Below are positions 25,646-34,308 of a stretch of DNA of 64,000 bases, piece by piece. The translations under genes and the position numbers were made by a program. Source of the DNA: Streptomyces canus (GTDB lineage: Bacteria > Actinomycetota > Actinomycetes > Streptomycetales > Streptomycetaceae); the NCBI RefSeq assembly GCF_030816965.1, contig NZ_JAUSYQ010000002.1, positions 7,926,001 through 7,990,000 on the forward strand. Reading direction: 5' to 3'. Positions within the stretch are counted from its first letter, which is position 1. Each line of letters opens with the position of its first letter. Under the pieces are notes generated by a model. It did not search any database. It was not told the DNA's origin and saw only the letters and a program-made list of their open reading frames with translations.

Positions 25646-26919
25646 GCGGACACCTGGGGCTGGTCCGGCCACGTGAACGCGTACCTGGGATCGCCGCCCC
25701 GGCTCAGCCGGACGAAGCGCAGCAGTTCACGCACGATGCCCGCACCGCCCTGCGCCCAGCCGGTGCCGGGCTCCAGGTCACTCGGGGTGGCCCGGTGCTC
25801 GACGTTGGACCAGCGGGCACCGTCGGTGTCCCGGACCGCGCGGGCGGCGAGGTCGGCGACGAGGACCCGCGCGAAGTCGTACGCCTCCTGCCCTCCGGCT
25901 CTTTCGGCGATCCGGTCGCCGGCCAGGGCGAGGACGCCCGCCGTGCCGCAGCAACGGCCGTTGTTGTCCCAGAACCCCGGCCGCAGGCGCTGTGGGAGGC
26001 CGGAGTGGACGACCGTGTGCCAGCAGCGGTCGGCGAGCGCGGCCCAGGCCGGGTCGCCCTGGGTGTCGCGCAGCAGCCGGAACATGTGGGCGTCACCCGT
26101 CGGGCCGTGGCACCAGCCGTAGCTGACCGGCTCGATCAGGTCCGGCAGGAACTGCGGGGTGGAGTGCGGGACCAGGAAGCCGTCCGGGCCGCCCTCGGCG
26201 CGGGCCACGACGTCCGCGACCCCCGCCAGCCCCAGGTCGACCAGGTCGGCGCGGCCCGTCGCGTGGCCGATCCGGACGAGGGCGTAGGCGATGCCCAGCG
26301 TGCCGTGCGACATGTGGTGCATGCGGGCTTCCGTGCCCGGGCGGTGCGGCCAGGTGACGCCCCACGGGGTCTTCTCCGCGGCCCGCAGATAGGGCTCCAC
26401 CGCGAGGACGGCGAACTCGGGATCGCCGACCGCCAGGGCGGCCAGGCCCGTGCCGCCGTTGCCGCCCATCAGCTCGAACAGCTCGCCCCAGCGCTCCCCG
26501 TCGAAGTGCGAGCGCACGAGAGCCATCGCGCGGTCGGCCGCCGTGCCGCAGGCGGTGTCACCGAGCTCGTGGTGCAGGGTGTGCAGGACGAGGGCCATGC
26601 CGGACCGGCCGAAGTACAGGGAGTCGTCCTCGTGGCCGTCGACGGCGGCGGCCAGGCCGTGGCCCGCGCGGAGTGCGAGGTCGGCGTAGGAGTCGTCGCC
26701 CAGGTGCCGCCATGCCTCCAGGAGCACGGAGACGATCCCCGCCGTGCCGCTGTACAGGATGGGGTCGGTCCTCTCCTGCGAGGGCGCGGCCGGCCAGGCG
26801 AGTCCGCCGTCCGCCGTCTCCCGCGCGGCGGCCACCAGCCACCGCAGCCCGTCCACCGCGAGCTCCTCGACCTCGTCCACCTGCACGGTCGTACCGTCAA
26901 CTGCCGTCATGGTGCCCAC
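25597..26919 (-). CDS. LanC-like protein with CCG motif
   Basis: 440 residues of alpha-toroid pattern: repeated G-rich loops (YSGTAGIVSVLLEAW; YFGRSGMALVLHTL; GNGGTGLAALAVG; SHGTLGIAYALVR). Putative zinc site: WCHG (Cys270-His271) and RCCGTAG (Cys323-Cys324). Classical LanC cyclases have Cys, Cys and His; here the Cys-His of the second motif is Cys-Cys, as in the three-Cys CCG group of lanthionine synthetases. There is no dehydratase, precursor peptide or transporter nearby. It may add thiols to another substrate rather than make a lantibiotic. Start GTG 26919 or ATG 26910. It follows the SRPBCC gene by 13 bases. Confidence 0.8.
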   Translation of the reverse strand: MGTMTAVDGTTVQVDEVEELAVDGLRWLVAAARETADGGLAWPAAPSQERTDPILYSGTAGIVSVLLEAWRHLGDDSYADLALRAGHGLAAAVDGHEDDSLYFGRSGMALVLHTLHHELGDTACGTAADRAMALVRSHFDGERWGELFELMGGNGGTGLAALAVGDPEFAVLAVEPYLRAAEKTPWGVTWPHRPGTEARMHHMSHGTLGIAYALVRIGHATGRADLVDLGLAGVADVVARAEGGPDGFLVPHSTPQFLPDLIEPVSYGWCHGPTGDAHMFRLLRDTQGDPAWAALADRCWHTVVHSGLPQRLRPGFWDNNGRCCGTAGVLALAGDRIAERAGGQEAYDFARVLVADLAARAVRDTDGARWSNVEHRATPSDLEPGTGWAQGGAGIVRELLRFVRLSRGGDPRYAFTWPDQPQVSAQATDPIRRAGTEVTS

Positions 26920-26932
26920 TGTTGCACGCCCT

Positions 26933-27373
26933 TCAGGTTCCCCGCAGCAGCCGGTTCAGTGCCCGCCCGAAGACCGACCGGGCCGACACCCGCAGCACAG
27001 GGGCGAACAGGCCGGGCAGGAAACGGACCCGGAGCGACTCGCGCCAGATCACGCGGGCGCGGCCGCCCGGACCCGGGTGCACCTCCAGTTCGGCCCAGCC
27101 CCGCACCACCCGGCCGCGCTTCTCCAGGCGGCACAGGCCGGAGACACCCTCCGCGGGTGGGCGCCAGACCGTGACCTCCATGGGGTCGGCGAAGGCGAGC
27201 GGGCCGAACCCCGAACGGGCGACAACGAGCGTGCCCTCGGTGGTCGGGCCCGGCGGCTCGACGGTGACGCGCGTCAGGGGGACGACCTCGCCGTGGCGGG
27301 GCCACTCCGTGAGGCGGCGCCAGGCCTCGTCGGGGGAGAGCGGGGCCGTGCGTTCGAGGAGGAAGGTGACCAC
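26933..27373 (-). CDS. SRPBCC-fold protein (polyketide cyclase/START-like)
   Basis: 146 residues with the helix-grip layout: MVTFLLERTAPLSPDEAWRR at the start, alternating strands (VVPLTRVTVEPP; RARVIWRESLRVRFLPG) and a long C-terminal amphipathic helix. Such proteins bind lipids or aromatic ligands. It is followed closely by the LanC-like gene and is divergent from the P450 gene, so the three may be functionally related, but this is only inferred from position. Confidence 0.75.
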   Translation of the reverse strand: MVTFLLERTAPLSPDEAWRRLTEWPRHGEVVPLTRVTVEPPGPTTEGTLVVARSGFGPLAFADPMEVTVWRPPAEGVSGLCRLEKRGRVVRGWAELEVHPGPGGRARVIWRESLRVRFLPGLFAPVLRVSARSVFGRALNRLLRGT

Positions 27374-27548
27374 GGGTTGATCTTAGGGAATCAGTCCTGC
27401 TCAGCGGGGATTTCATAGGCGTCTCACATACTTGGCGCAGCCGGATGCGGGCGCGCTGACGTACCGCGGGCGCACACGCCCCTGGACGGGGCCCCGGGCC
27501 CTCCCCCTGTCGACATGTGCATGTACACCCCCGAATCCGTACGGCACC

Positions 27549-28811
27549 ATGAGCGCGACCGCACCACCGGCACCACCGGCCGCAGGGGGACGTCTCGTGG
27601 ACACCGAACCGCACGGCAGGCTCGACGCGTTGCAGAGCGATCCGTACCCGCACTACGAGCGGGCCCGGGAGGCCGAAGGGCTGGCGCGCATCGACGAGTT
27701 CGACGCCTGGCTGGTCGCCCGGGATGCGGACGTACGCGAAGTACTGCGCCGCCCCGAGGACTTCTCGTCGGCGAACGCCCTCGTGCCCGACGTACTGCCG
27801 TCGCCGGCCGCGCTCGCCGTCCTCGGCGGCGGATTCGGCGGACGTCCGGTCGTCGTCACCGCGGACGGCGACCTGCACCAGCGGCTGCGCGCGCCGATCG
27901 TGCGCGGCCTCTCGCCGTCGCGGGTGGCCGCGGTCCTTCCGTACGCCGCCGGGCGCGCCGCCGCCCTCGTCGACGGGTTCGTGAAGGACGGCGGGGTCGA
28001 GCTGATGTCGGCGTACGCGCGGAAGCTGCCCGGCGACGTCATCGGGCGGATCGTCGGCCTCGACCCCGCAGACGTCCCGGCCGTGGTGCACGGCGGCCAC
28101 CGCGCCGAGGAACTGCTGTTCCGGCCACTGGCACAGAGCGAGCAGGTCGCCGCCGCCGAGGACGTGGTGGCGATGCAGCACATCCTCGACCGGCTCGTAC
28201 GCGAGCGGCACGCCGAGCCGGGCGAGGACCTGTGCAGCGAACTCGTCGCGTCCCTCACCGAGCCGGGTGAGCTGACCCTCGACCACCGGCACGAACTCGT
28301 CGCCCACCTCCAGAACCTGTTGATCGCCGGGCACCTGACCACCACCGCGCTCATCGGCACGACCGTCCTGCACCTGCTGCGACACCCCGACCAGTGGGAG
28401 CTGCTGTGCGCCGAACCCGAGCGCATACCGGCGGCCGTCGAGGAGGCCGCCCGCTACGACAGCGCGCTACAGGGCTTCCGCCGGGTCACCACCCGTCCCG
28501 TCACCCTGGCGGGCACCGAACTGCCTGCCGGAGCAACGGTGTTCGTGGCGTTCGGCGGCGCCAACCGGGACGGCGCCCGGCATCCGCGCCCCGACACCTT
28601 CGACATCACCCGCCCGCCCCTCCGTCACCTCGCCTTCGGACACGGCGTGCACAGCTGCCCCGGCTCACAACTGGCCCGCGACCAGCTCAACCTCACGCTC
28701 CAGGAGCTCACCGGCCGGCTTCCGGGGCTCCGGCTCGCGGACGGGCAGCCGGTCGCCATGCGGCCGACGATGATCCACCGCTCGCCCCAGCGCCTCCACC
28801 TGACCTGGTAG
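27549..28811 (+). CDS. Cytochrome P450
   Basis: 420 residues from ATG 27549 (MSATAPPAP). The heme-thiolate motif FGHGVHSCPG has Cys370, and the K-helix ExxR is E299-A-A-R302. The I-helix reads LLIAGHLTTTALIG (residues 257-270): the acid normally before the Thr in AGxET is Leu263, so proton delivery may differ from ordinary monooxygenases. Soluble bacterial class I enzyme needing ferredoxin partners, none of which is encoded nearby. The natural substrate cannot be inferred. The neighbouring SRPBCC and LanC-like genes diverge from it. Confidence 0.9.
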   Translation: MSATAPPAPPAAGGRLVDTEPHGRLDALQSDPYPHYERAREAEGLARIDEFDAWLVARDADVREVLRRPEDFSSANALVPDVLPSPAALAVLGGGFGGRPVVVTADGDLHQRLRAPIVRGLSPSRVAAVLPYAAGRAAALVDGFVKDGGVELMSAYARKLPGDVIGRIVGLDPADVPAVVHGGHRAEELLFRPLAQSEQVAAAEDVVAMQHILDRLVRERHAEPGEDLCSELVASLTEPGELTLDHRHELVAHLQNLLIAGHLTTTALIGTTVLHLLRHPDQWELLCAEPERIPAAVEEAARYDSALQGFRRVTTRPVTLAGTELPAGATVFVAFGGANRDGARHPRPDTFDITRPPLRHLAFGHGVHSCPGSQLARDQLNLTLQELTGRLPGLRLADGQPVAMRPTMIHRSPQRLHLTW

Positions 28812-28893
28812 ATCGCGCCCCGCCGCATGGACCGGCCCCGCGCGGTTACTCGCCGAGAGGAAGAAGTGCACGCGGGAGCCGGGAGGTGGTCGC

Positions 28894-29463
28894 ATGACGC
28901 GCGTGCGTACGGTGCTGTTCGACCGCGACAGCATCCTCGCCGAAGACCCGCCCGGCCCCGACGGGGTGCGCCCGGCGCCCGGTGCCCGTGAGGCGCTCGG
29001 CATGCTGCGCCTGCACGGCGTCCGCACCGGGTTCGTCGCCCTGCGACCGGGCGGGGACGGGCGACTCGGCGACGCCGACGTACGGGCCGTCAACCACCGC
29101 GTCGACGACCTCCTCGGTCCCTTCGACATCTGGGGAGTGTGCCCGCACGGGCCCGACGACGGCTGCCACTGCCGACCACCCGAACCGGGCCTGATCCTCT
29201 GGGCGGCGGGCCGGGTGTGCACCGCACCGGCGGACTGCGCGGTCGTCGGCACGGCCGCGCACGCCGAGGCCGCCGCCCGGGTGGGCGCCCACGGGATCCT
29301 CGTACCGGACGAGCGGACCCGGCCGGAGGAGACGGCGCGGGCCGATCATGTGGCGCCGGACGTCCTGACCGCCGTACGCGCGCTGCTCAACGGGCCGCCG
29401 CAGGGGCGGGTCCTGGTCGACGAGCGTCCGATCGAGTCGGCCTTCGAGCCGGGGGAGGGCTGA
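28894..29463 (+). CDS. HAD-superfamily protein, GmhB-like but degenerate
   Basis: 189 residues with the HAD motif I FDRDS (Asp10, Asp12). The zinc loop of D-glycero-D-manno-heptose bisphosphate phosphatases is present: CPHGPDDGCHCRPPEPG with Cys83, His85, Cys91 and Cys93. Other HAD motifs are worn. Motif II reads FVALRPGG instead of a Thr/Ser-Asn stretch, the CRKP lysine is Pro, and the motif IV acids are gone (VVGTAAHAEAA). It may be an inactive or repurposed phosphatase. It follows the P450 after 82 bases in the same direction. Confidence 0.7.
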   Translation: MTRVRTVLFDRDSILAEDPPGPDGVRPAPGAREALGMLRLHGVRTGFVALRPGGDGRLGDADVRAVNHRVDDLLGPFDIWGVCPHGPDDGCHCRPPEPGLILWAAGRVCTAPADCAVVGTAAHAEAAARVGAHGILVPDERTRPEETARADHVAPDVLTAVRALLNGPPQGRVLVDERPIESAFEPGEG

Positions 29464-29466
29464 CGA

Positions 29467-29775
29467 TCAGCGTTCCGTCCACCGGCACACCAGCCGGAAC
29501 ACCGCGAACAGCGTCAGAGGCCAGATGGCCGCGAAGGTCCAGATCACCGCGGGCCGTGAGGTGACGATCCCGGTGACCAGCAGCGCGATCGACACCGCGA
29601 GCAGCAGGACCACGGTCAGGACGCGCGGCCGGTAGTGCGTCACCCGGGACAGGTCGGGCCGTCGGCGCAACCGCCCGGTGCGCAGGCGGCGGTCCAGACG
29701 GCGGTCGCGGCGCAGGGCGCGTTCCACCTCGTCCAGAATGCGCTGTTCGTGATCGGGGAGTCGCCCTGTCGTCAC
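29467..29775 (-). CDS. DUF3040 membrane protein
   Basis: 102 residues from GTG 29775, chosen for the GAGGAG site 5 bases upstream. It opens with the typical LPDHEQRILDEVERALRRD helix, a basic segment, then two membrane helices (VLTVVLLLAVSIALLVTGIV; WTFAAIWPLTLFAVFRLV). DUF3040 proteins are small actinobacterial membrane proteins of unknown function. Confidence 0.8.
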   Translation of the reverse strand: MTTGRLPDHEQRILDEVERALRRDRRLDRRLRTGRLRRRPDLSRVTHYRPRVLTVVLLLAVSIALLVTGIVTSRPAVIWTFAAIWPLTLFAVFRLVCRWTER

Positions 29776-29916
29776 TGTCGCTCCTCGCGGATCCGGAGAG
29801 TCCTTCTTCGGGTGCCCGGAGAAGGACCCGTGAACCCCGGTCACCAAGCGTGGAAGGCCGACAGGCCACGGTGGCCGCACCGAGCGGCGCGGGCACCGTG
29901 GCGACACGCGGACGGG

Positions 29917-30528
29917 TCAGCTCTCGCCGAGGAGCTTCTTCATCTCGCTGATCTCGGCGTTCTGCGCGGTGACGATGTCACCGGCCATGGCCGTGGCGGC
30001 CTTGTACTCGCCCTTGGCCTTCTCGGTGTTGGCCATCTCCACGGCACCCTCGTGGTGCTCGACCATCATGGTCAGGAACATGGAGTCGAATTCCTTGCCG
30101 GAGGCCTTCTTCAGCTTGCCCATGTCGGCGCTGTCCATCATCCCGGTCATCCCGGTCATGCCGGAGTTGTCCATGCCGGAGTGATCCATGCCGGGCATCG
30201 ACTCGGGGACCTTCTCGTCCCAGGCCTTCAGCCAGCCCGTCATGGTCGAGATCTCCGGCCCCTGCGCCTTCTCGACGCGGGCGGCGAGGTCCTTGACCTG
30301 GGCGGAGGCGGCCCGGCCGTCGGCGAGCTCCGCCATCTCGATGGCCTGCTGGTGGTGCGGGATCATGCCCTGGGCGAAGGAGACGTCCTGGGCGTTGTGG
30401 GCGCCGGCCGAGGCCTCGGCGGACACCGAGGGCGACGAGGCGGCCGAGCCGCTGTCGTCGCCGCCCCCACAGGCGGTGAGGGCGAACAGGGCACTCACGG
30501 ACAGCGCCGCGAAACGGGTGGTACGCAT
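29917..30528 (-). CDS. DUF305 lipoprotein
   Basis: 203 residues. Signal peptide with lipobox LTAC, so a surface lipoprotein. The DUF305 core has the duplicated motif MIPHHQQAIEMAELA and MVEHHEGAVEMANTE, a four-helix ferritin-like arrangement. Between them lies a Met/Asp/His-rich loop (MPGMDHSGMDNSGMTGMTGM) that looks suited to bind copper or silver. Family members often accompany copper-resistance genes. It is followed in the same direction by other His-rich proteins upstream (DUF6153). Confidence 0.85.
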   Translation of the reverse strand: MRTTRFAALSVSALFALTACGGGDDSGSAASSPSVSAEASAGAHNAQDVSFAQGMIPHHQQAIEMAELADGRAASAQVKDLAARVEKAQGPEISTMTGWLKAWDEKVPESMPGMDHSGMDNSGMTGMTGMMDSADMGKLKKASGKEFDSMFLTMMVEHHEGAVEMANTEKAKGEYKAATAMAGDIVTAQNAEISEMKKLLGES

Positions 30529-30581
30529 GCTGGAACTCCTGTTGTACGAAAGGGATCTGGACGTGACGGAGCACGCCGTGT

Positions 30582-30980
30582 CTAGATCCGCAGGAGCTGG
30601 AGTTCCGCGAGGGAGGGCGGTGCGCGGGCGCCGTCCTGAGACATGACCGCCTCGGGGCGCAGACTGTCGTCGGACACGGCCGTGGCGGCGGGGTCGGGAG
30701 CGAGCCCGGGCAACACCGGCCCACCGCTCACGGCCCCCGAGGCGCAGGTCGCGTCGGCATGGTGAAGGTGCCCGGACCCGCAACCGGCGTGACAGGTCTC
30801 GTCGACGCTGACCGCGACGGTCGTCATGTGCGAGGAGCTCGAGCCTTCGTGGCCGTGAAGCCCGCCCCCTGGAGCCAGCCCGTGCATGGCCAGCACCCCG
30901 GCCAGCATCCCGAGCACGAGCAACGCCCGCCACAGGGGCGGTCGTGCGGGAAGGTGCTCGGGCCGGGTCATCGGGCTCAT
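30582..30980 (-). CDS. DUF6153-like His-rich membrane/exported protein
   Basis: 132 residues from ATG 30980; ATG 30971 is an alternative and neither has a clear ribosome site. One N-terminal membrane helix (WRALLVLGMLAGVLAMHGLA) is followed by a His/Ser/Cys-rich outer part (HGHEGSSSSHMTTVAV; CHAGCGSGHLHHADATC). The pattern matches the small DUF6153 proteins that commonly sit next to DUF305 in Streptomyces. Metal binding is likely from composition. The two genes are 53 bases apart and probably form one unit. Confidence 0.7.
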   Translation of the reverse strand: MSPMTRPEHLPARPPLWRALLVLGMLAGVLAMHGLAPGGGLHGHEGSSSSHMTTVAVSVDETCHAGCGSGHLHHADATCASGAVSGGPVLPGLAPDPAATAVSDDSLRPEAVMSQDGARAPPSLAELQLLRI

Positions 30981-31276
30981 TCTAGGGAAGGTTGTGCCGC
31001 GGCTGTGCACCGAGGCCGTCGGCGTACGGTACGTCTCCGCAGCGCCCTTTGTTCAGAGCGTGCCTCCGGTTCCGGTCGCCGTCGCCTCCGCCGCACGGCG
31101 TCGGTCAAGCGGTGTGTCGGACCGGGGCCTGGCCGGCGCCTGACCCGTTCCGACGGCCCACGGTCGGCTCACGACGGGCGCCGAAGACCACACCGCACAA
31201 CGAGTCCGCCTCGCGCCGTCCGCGGGCGTACGTTCTCCGGGAGCCCGTCGAGGGGCGGCGGGCCGGGAAGGACCGT

Positions 31277-32128
31277 GTGGACACCGACAGTCGAGCCAAG
31301 GCGCAGCGCTTCGCCGACCTGCACCGGGAGGGCTGCTTCCTGCTCCCCAACGCGTGGGACGTGGGCAGCGCCCGGATCCTGGAGGCGGCCGGGTTCCCGG
31401 CCGTGGCGACCACGAGCGCGGGCGTCGCGTTCTCCCTCGGACGGACCGACCACGACTTCTTCGCCGAACAGCCGGCCGAGGACCGCGTCGACCGCGAGAC
31501 CATGCTGCGCCGGGTGCACGAGATCGCGGGCGGGATCTCCGTACCGCTGAGCGCGGACCTGGAGGACGGATACGGCGAGTCGCCCGAGACCGTCGCCACC
31601 ACCATCGCGAGGACGCTCGCCGCCGGGGCCGCCGGAGCCAACATCGAGGACTTCACCGGCGACCGAGCCCGTCCGCTCTACGACGAGAAGCTCTCCGCCG
31701 ACCGCATCCGCGCCGCCCGCGAGACCCTCGCGGCCGACGGCGAGCCCTTCGTCCTGGTCGGCCGCACCGACGTGCTGCTGGTCGGCGGCCCGCTCGACGA
31801 CGCCGTACGGCGCGCGAACGCCTATCTGGAGGCCGGCGCCGACTGCGCGTTCGTCCCCGGCGCCGCCGACGCCAAGACCATCCGCACGCTGGTGCGCGAA
31901 CTCGACGGCCCGCTCAACGTGGTGATGGGCCTGACCGGCAACGCGCTCTCTCTCGACGACCTGCGCGAACTCGGCGTCCGCCGGGTCACGGTCGGCGGCA
32001 GCATCGCCCGCGCGATGTACCGCCATCTGCTCGACGCGGCACGGGAGTTGGCCGACAGGGGCACGTTCTCGTACGCCGCCGACCAGCTCTCCCAGACGGA
32101 GCTCAACGACCTGTTCCGGCAGGGCTAG
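31277..32128 (+). CDS. Isocitrate lyase/PEP mutase family protein
   Basis: 283 residues from GTG 31277 with GGAAGG upstream. The TIM-barrel family is shown by LPNAWDVGSARILEAAGFPA, VPLSADLEDGYG and GANIEDF, which hold the Mg-binding acids of PEP mutase-like enzymes. The KKCGH lyase loop of true isocitrate lyases is absent, as is usual for this subgroup (oxaloacetate hydrolase, methylisocitrate lyase-like or C-C lyase proteins). The reaction is not assigned. It converges on the lipoprotein gene and overlaps it by 26 bases. Confidence 0.85.
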   Translation: MDTDSRAKAQRFADLHREGCFLLPNAWDVGSARILEAAGFPAVATTSAGVAFSLGRTDHDFFAEQPAEDRVDRETMLRRVHEIAGGISVPLSADLEDGYGESPETVATTIARTLAAGAAGANIEDFTGDRARPLYDEKLSADRIRAARETLAADGEPFVLVGRTDVLLVGGPLDDAVRRANAYLEAGADCAFVPGAADAKTIRTLVRELDGPLNVVMGLTGNALSLDDLRELGVRRVTVGGSIARAMYRHLLDAARELADRGTFSYAADQLSQTELNDLFRQG

Positions 32129-32753
32129 AGGCAGGGCTGGAGACGGAACCGGGGACAGGGCTGGAGGGCGGCACCGCGCAGCTGGGTGCCTCGGGGGCGT
32201 CCTCGGCGTGCCGGGTCAGCGCGCAGACCGTACGCAGAGCGACCTTCCAGCCGCCGTCCTGGAGTACGGCCGCCCCCGGGCCGCCGGGATCCAATCGGCG
32301 GCCCTCGCGCGTGAGGTCGTAGGCCACATCGGCGTGCACGTCCGAGGTGTACGACACGGAGGTCACCTCGGCGCGCAGCTTGCTGCCGCTCGGGTCGCGG
32401 AACAGGTTGTCGATCATCAGGGCGTTCTCGTCGCCGTCCTCGACGACCTCACTGCGCTGCTCCAGGGAGGACTTCGGGTCGAAGAGGACCGCCCATGCCT
32501 GCCGGATGTCCTGCTCGGCCTGTCGTGGATCCGGGGGCGCGGTGGCGGTCGGAGCCGGGGAGGCGGAGACCGACGGGGAGCCGCCGGCCGTGGTCGCGCC
32601 CGGTGACCCGGCGGCGGAGGACCGGGCCGTCCGGGCGGCCCCGCCGTCGCCACCGCCGTCGTTGTCGTCACAGGCTCCGGTGAGGACGAGGGCGGTGACC
32701 GCCAGGGCCACCGCCCAGGCCCCGTGCCGTGCAGGGAGGTTCGCACAGGTCAT
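32103..32753 (-). CDS. Putative lipoprotein
   Basis: 216 residues. The lipobox LTGAC follows a hydrophobic leader (WAVALAVTALVLTGAC). After a Ser/Pro/Thr linker, the core (DIRQAWAVLFDPKSSLEQRS; VTSVSYTSDVHADVAYDLT) resembles the MTB12/NTF2-like exported domains of actinobacteria, used for cell-envelope or secreted functions. ATG 32753 has GGAG 8 bases upstream. The C-terminal tail is low-complexity and overlaps the neighbouring gene. No firm role can be given. Confidence 0.75.
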   Translation of the reverse strand: MTCANLPARHGAWAVALAVTALVLTGACDDNDGGGDGGAARTARSSAAGSPGATTAGGSPSVSASPAPTATAPPDPRQAEQDIRQAWAVLFDPKSSLEQRSEVVEDGDENALMIDNLFRDPSGSKLRAEVTSVSYTSDVHADVAYDLTREGRRLDPGGPGAAVLQDGGWKVALRTVCALTRHAEDAPEAPSCAVPPSSPVPGSVSSPASSPAGTGR

Positions 32754-32846
32754 GGCACTCCATCTCCCGGGTACGCCGTGTGGCTGGCCTACCCGGAGGC
32801 GGGGGATTCATCCAGGACGTGCGGGAAATCCCCGCACGTGGTACGC

Positions 32847-33542
32847 CTACTCCTCGGCGCCGCCCCGCCGCCGTACCGCGAAGACCACCGCCGCCGCCGC
32901 GACGAGGACCCCCGCGCCGATCCCGGTCCAGGCACCCGCGGACAGCCCGCCCTCGTCGTCCTTCTCGGTGTCGGCGGCCTGCGGGGATGCTGCGGGGGTC
33001 GTCTCCTCAGGCGTGGGCGACGGTGACGCCGACGCGCCGGGGGAGGGGCTGACCGGCTTCGCCCCTGGTGCCGCGGCCTTCAGCTTCAGCGTCGGCGCCG
33101 GGTTCTCGCCGTTCTCGTCGAGCTCGATCCAGCGGTCGACGTGCCCGTCGCCGTAGGTCTGGAGGGTTTTGAAGGGCACCTCCTCCGCGTCGGGCAACTG
33201 CCGCACGACGACGGAGTACTCGGCGCTCTCGCCGGTCTTCAGTTCCGCGCCCTTGACGGTGTAGCCGTCGTCGGTCGCGCTGAACCTCCAGCCCTTGGGC
33301 CCCCCGTCGTACGTCACGTCGGCCGGCGCGATGCCCTCGGGCAGGACCACGCGCACCTCCTTGATCCCGGAGGTGTCGGACTCGGCCTCGGCGTGGAAGG
33401 AGACGGTGACGTTCTCGGCGAGGGCCTGCGCCTTGTCGGCCTCGACCTCGGTGTGGGCGGCGGCCGGAACGGCGGTCAGGAGTACGGCGGTCGCGGCTCC
33501 GGCGGCCGCAACGCACAGGCGGGGCAGGGTGATACGGGACAT
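32847..33542 (-). CDS. YcnI-family copper-binding membrane protein
   Basis: 231 residues from ATG 33542. The signal peptide ends AAA, so the mature protein begins HTEVEADKAQ. YcnI/DUF1775 proteins use this N-terminal His to bind copper(II) outside the cell. The domain (VTVSFHAEAESDTSGIKEVR; GWRFSATDDGYTVKGAE) is followed by a Pro/Ser linker and one membrane helix near residues 200-222 with a basic tail, giving a membrane-anchored extracytoplasmic copper chaperone. Next to a His-rich membrane protein gene in the same direction. Confidence 0.88.
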   Translation of the reverse strand: MSRITLPRLCVAAAGAATAVLLTAVPAAAHTEVEADKAQALAENVTVSFHAEAESDTSGIKEVRVVLPEGIAPADVTYDGGPKGWRFSATDDGYTVKGAELKTGESAEYSVVVRQLPDAEEVPFKTLQTYGDGHVDRWIELDENGENPAPTLKLKAAAPGAKPVSPSPGASASPSPTPEETTPAASPQAADTEKDDEGGLSAGAWTGIGAGVLVAAAAVVFAVRRRGGAEE

Positions 33543-33613
33543 GCGGGTCTCCAGGCAGGGCGGTACGGCGGGACGGTCGTCCGGCGGGGCCGGACCGGCG
33601 CGTCCCGGTGGGG

Positions 33614-34261
33614 TCAGTGGGCGAGAGCTGCGCTCGCCGCAGGAGGACCCCGCCGTACCACCGTGTGCGCCAGCGACGGCCGTTCCGTGAGCGGCCGTTC
33701 GTCGTACGTCGGCACGACGACCAGTGCGGCCGCGGGCGCGGGTGACGCGGGCCGGGTGAACAGCAGCCGGGCGGCGGCCAACCGGTCCCGGACCGCGTCG
33801 AGTGCCGTCGTCACCCCGCGGGCCACCGTCCAGCAGGCCGCGTCCGCGCGGTGCAGCAGGACGGCGACGAGCACGGCGACCACTGAGTGGGCCGCCGTCA
33901 TGGCGAGGGAGCCGTGGAGCCGTTCGTGCCACGCCGGGTGGGCGTCGTGCACGTGTCCGCCAGGGTGATGCCCGGCCGCGTTGAGCGTCAGCCACAGATG
34001 AAGCCCGGACTGTCCCGCGACACTGCAGGCGACGACCGCCGCCAGGCTTCGGGGCCGTTGCACACCGATGAGACCCACCGCGAAGAGCACGGCCGTCGCG
34101 GCGGCCCCCTGTCTCCAGGGCACCGGGCCCTCGGCGAGGAGATGATGGGCGCCGATCCCGAGCACCGTACCGACGACGGCGAACACCGCGGCCCGCAGAA
34201 AGGGCAGAGGCGCGCGAGTCGTGGTGGTCGGCAGGTACATGGCCCGCTCATCATGGGGCAT
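33614..34261 (-). CDS. Integral membrane protein, His-rich loop
   Basis: 215 residues with about four membrane helices (FLRAAVFAVVGTVLGIGAHH; AAATAVLFAVGLIGV; AVVACSVAGQSGLHLWLTL; MTAAHSVVAVLVAVLL). A loop rich in His (AAGHHPGGHVHDAHPAWHER) lies between helices 3 and 4. ATG 34261 and ATG 34240 (MYLPTTTT, better ribosome site) are both possible. Located directly upstream of the YcnI gene, so a part in copper handling is a reasonable inference. Family not recognised. Confidence 0.7.
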   Translation of the reverse strand: MPHDERAMYLPTTTTRAPLPFLRAAVFAVVGTVLGIGAHHLLAEGPVPWRQGAAATAVLFAVGLIGVQRPRSLAAVVACSVAGQSGLHLWLTLNAAGHHPGGHVHDAHPAWHERLHGSLAMTAAHSVVAVLVAVLLHRADAACWTVARGVTTALDAVRDRLAAARLLFTRPASPAPAAALVVVPTYDERPLTERPSLAHTVVRRGPPAASAALAH

Positions 34262-34308
34262 CGCGGGGCCGGCCGGCAGGGGAACCCGTACTCCCGGTGC
34301 CGTGTTTC

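Noticed and set aside
25597..29463. RiPP or lanthipeptide gene cluster around the LanC-like protein and P450
   Set aside because: No precursor peptide, dehydratase, protease or exporter gene; the LanC-like protein is on the opposite strand from the P450.
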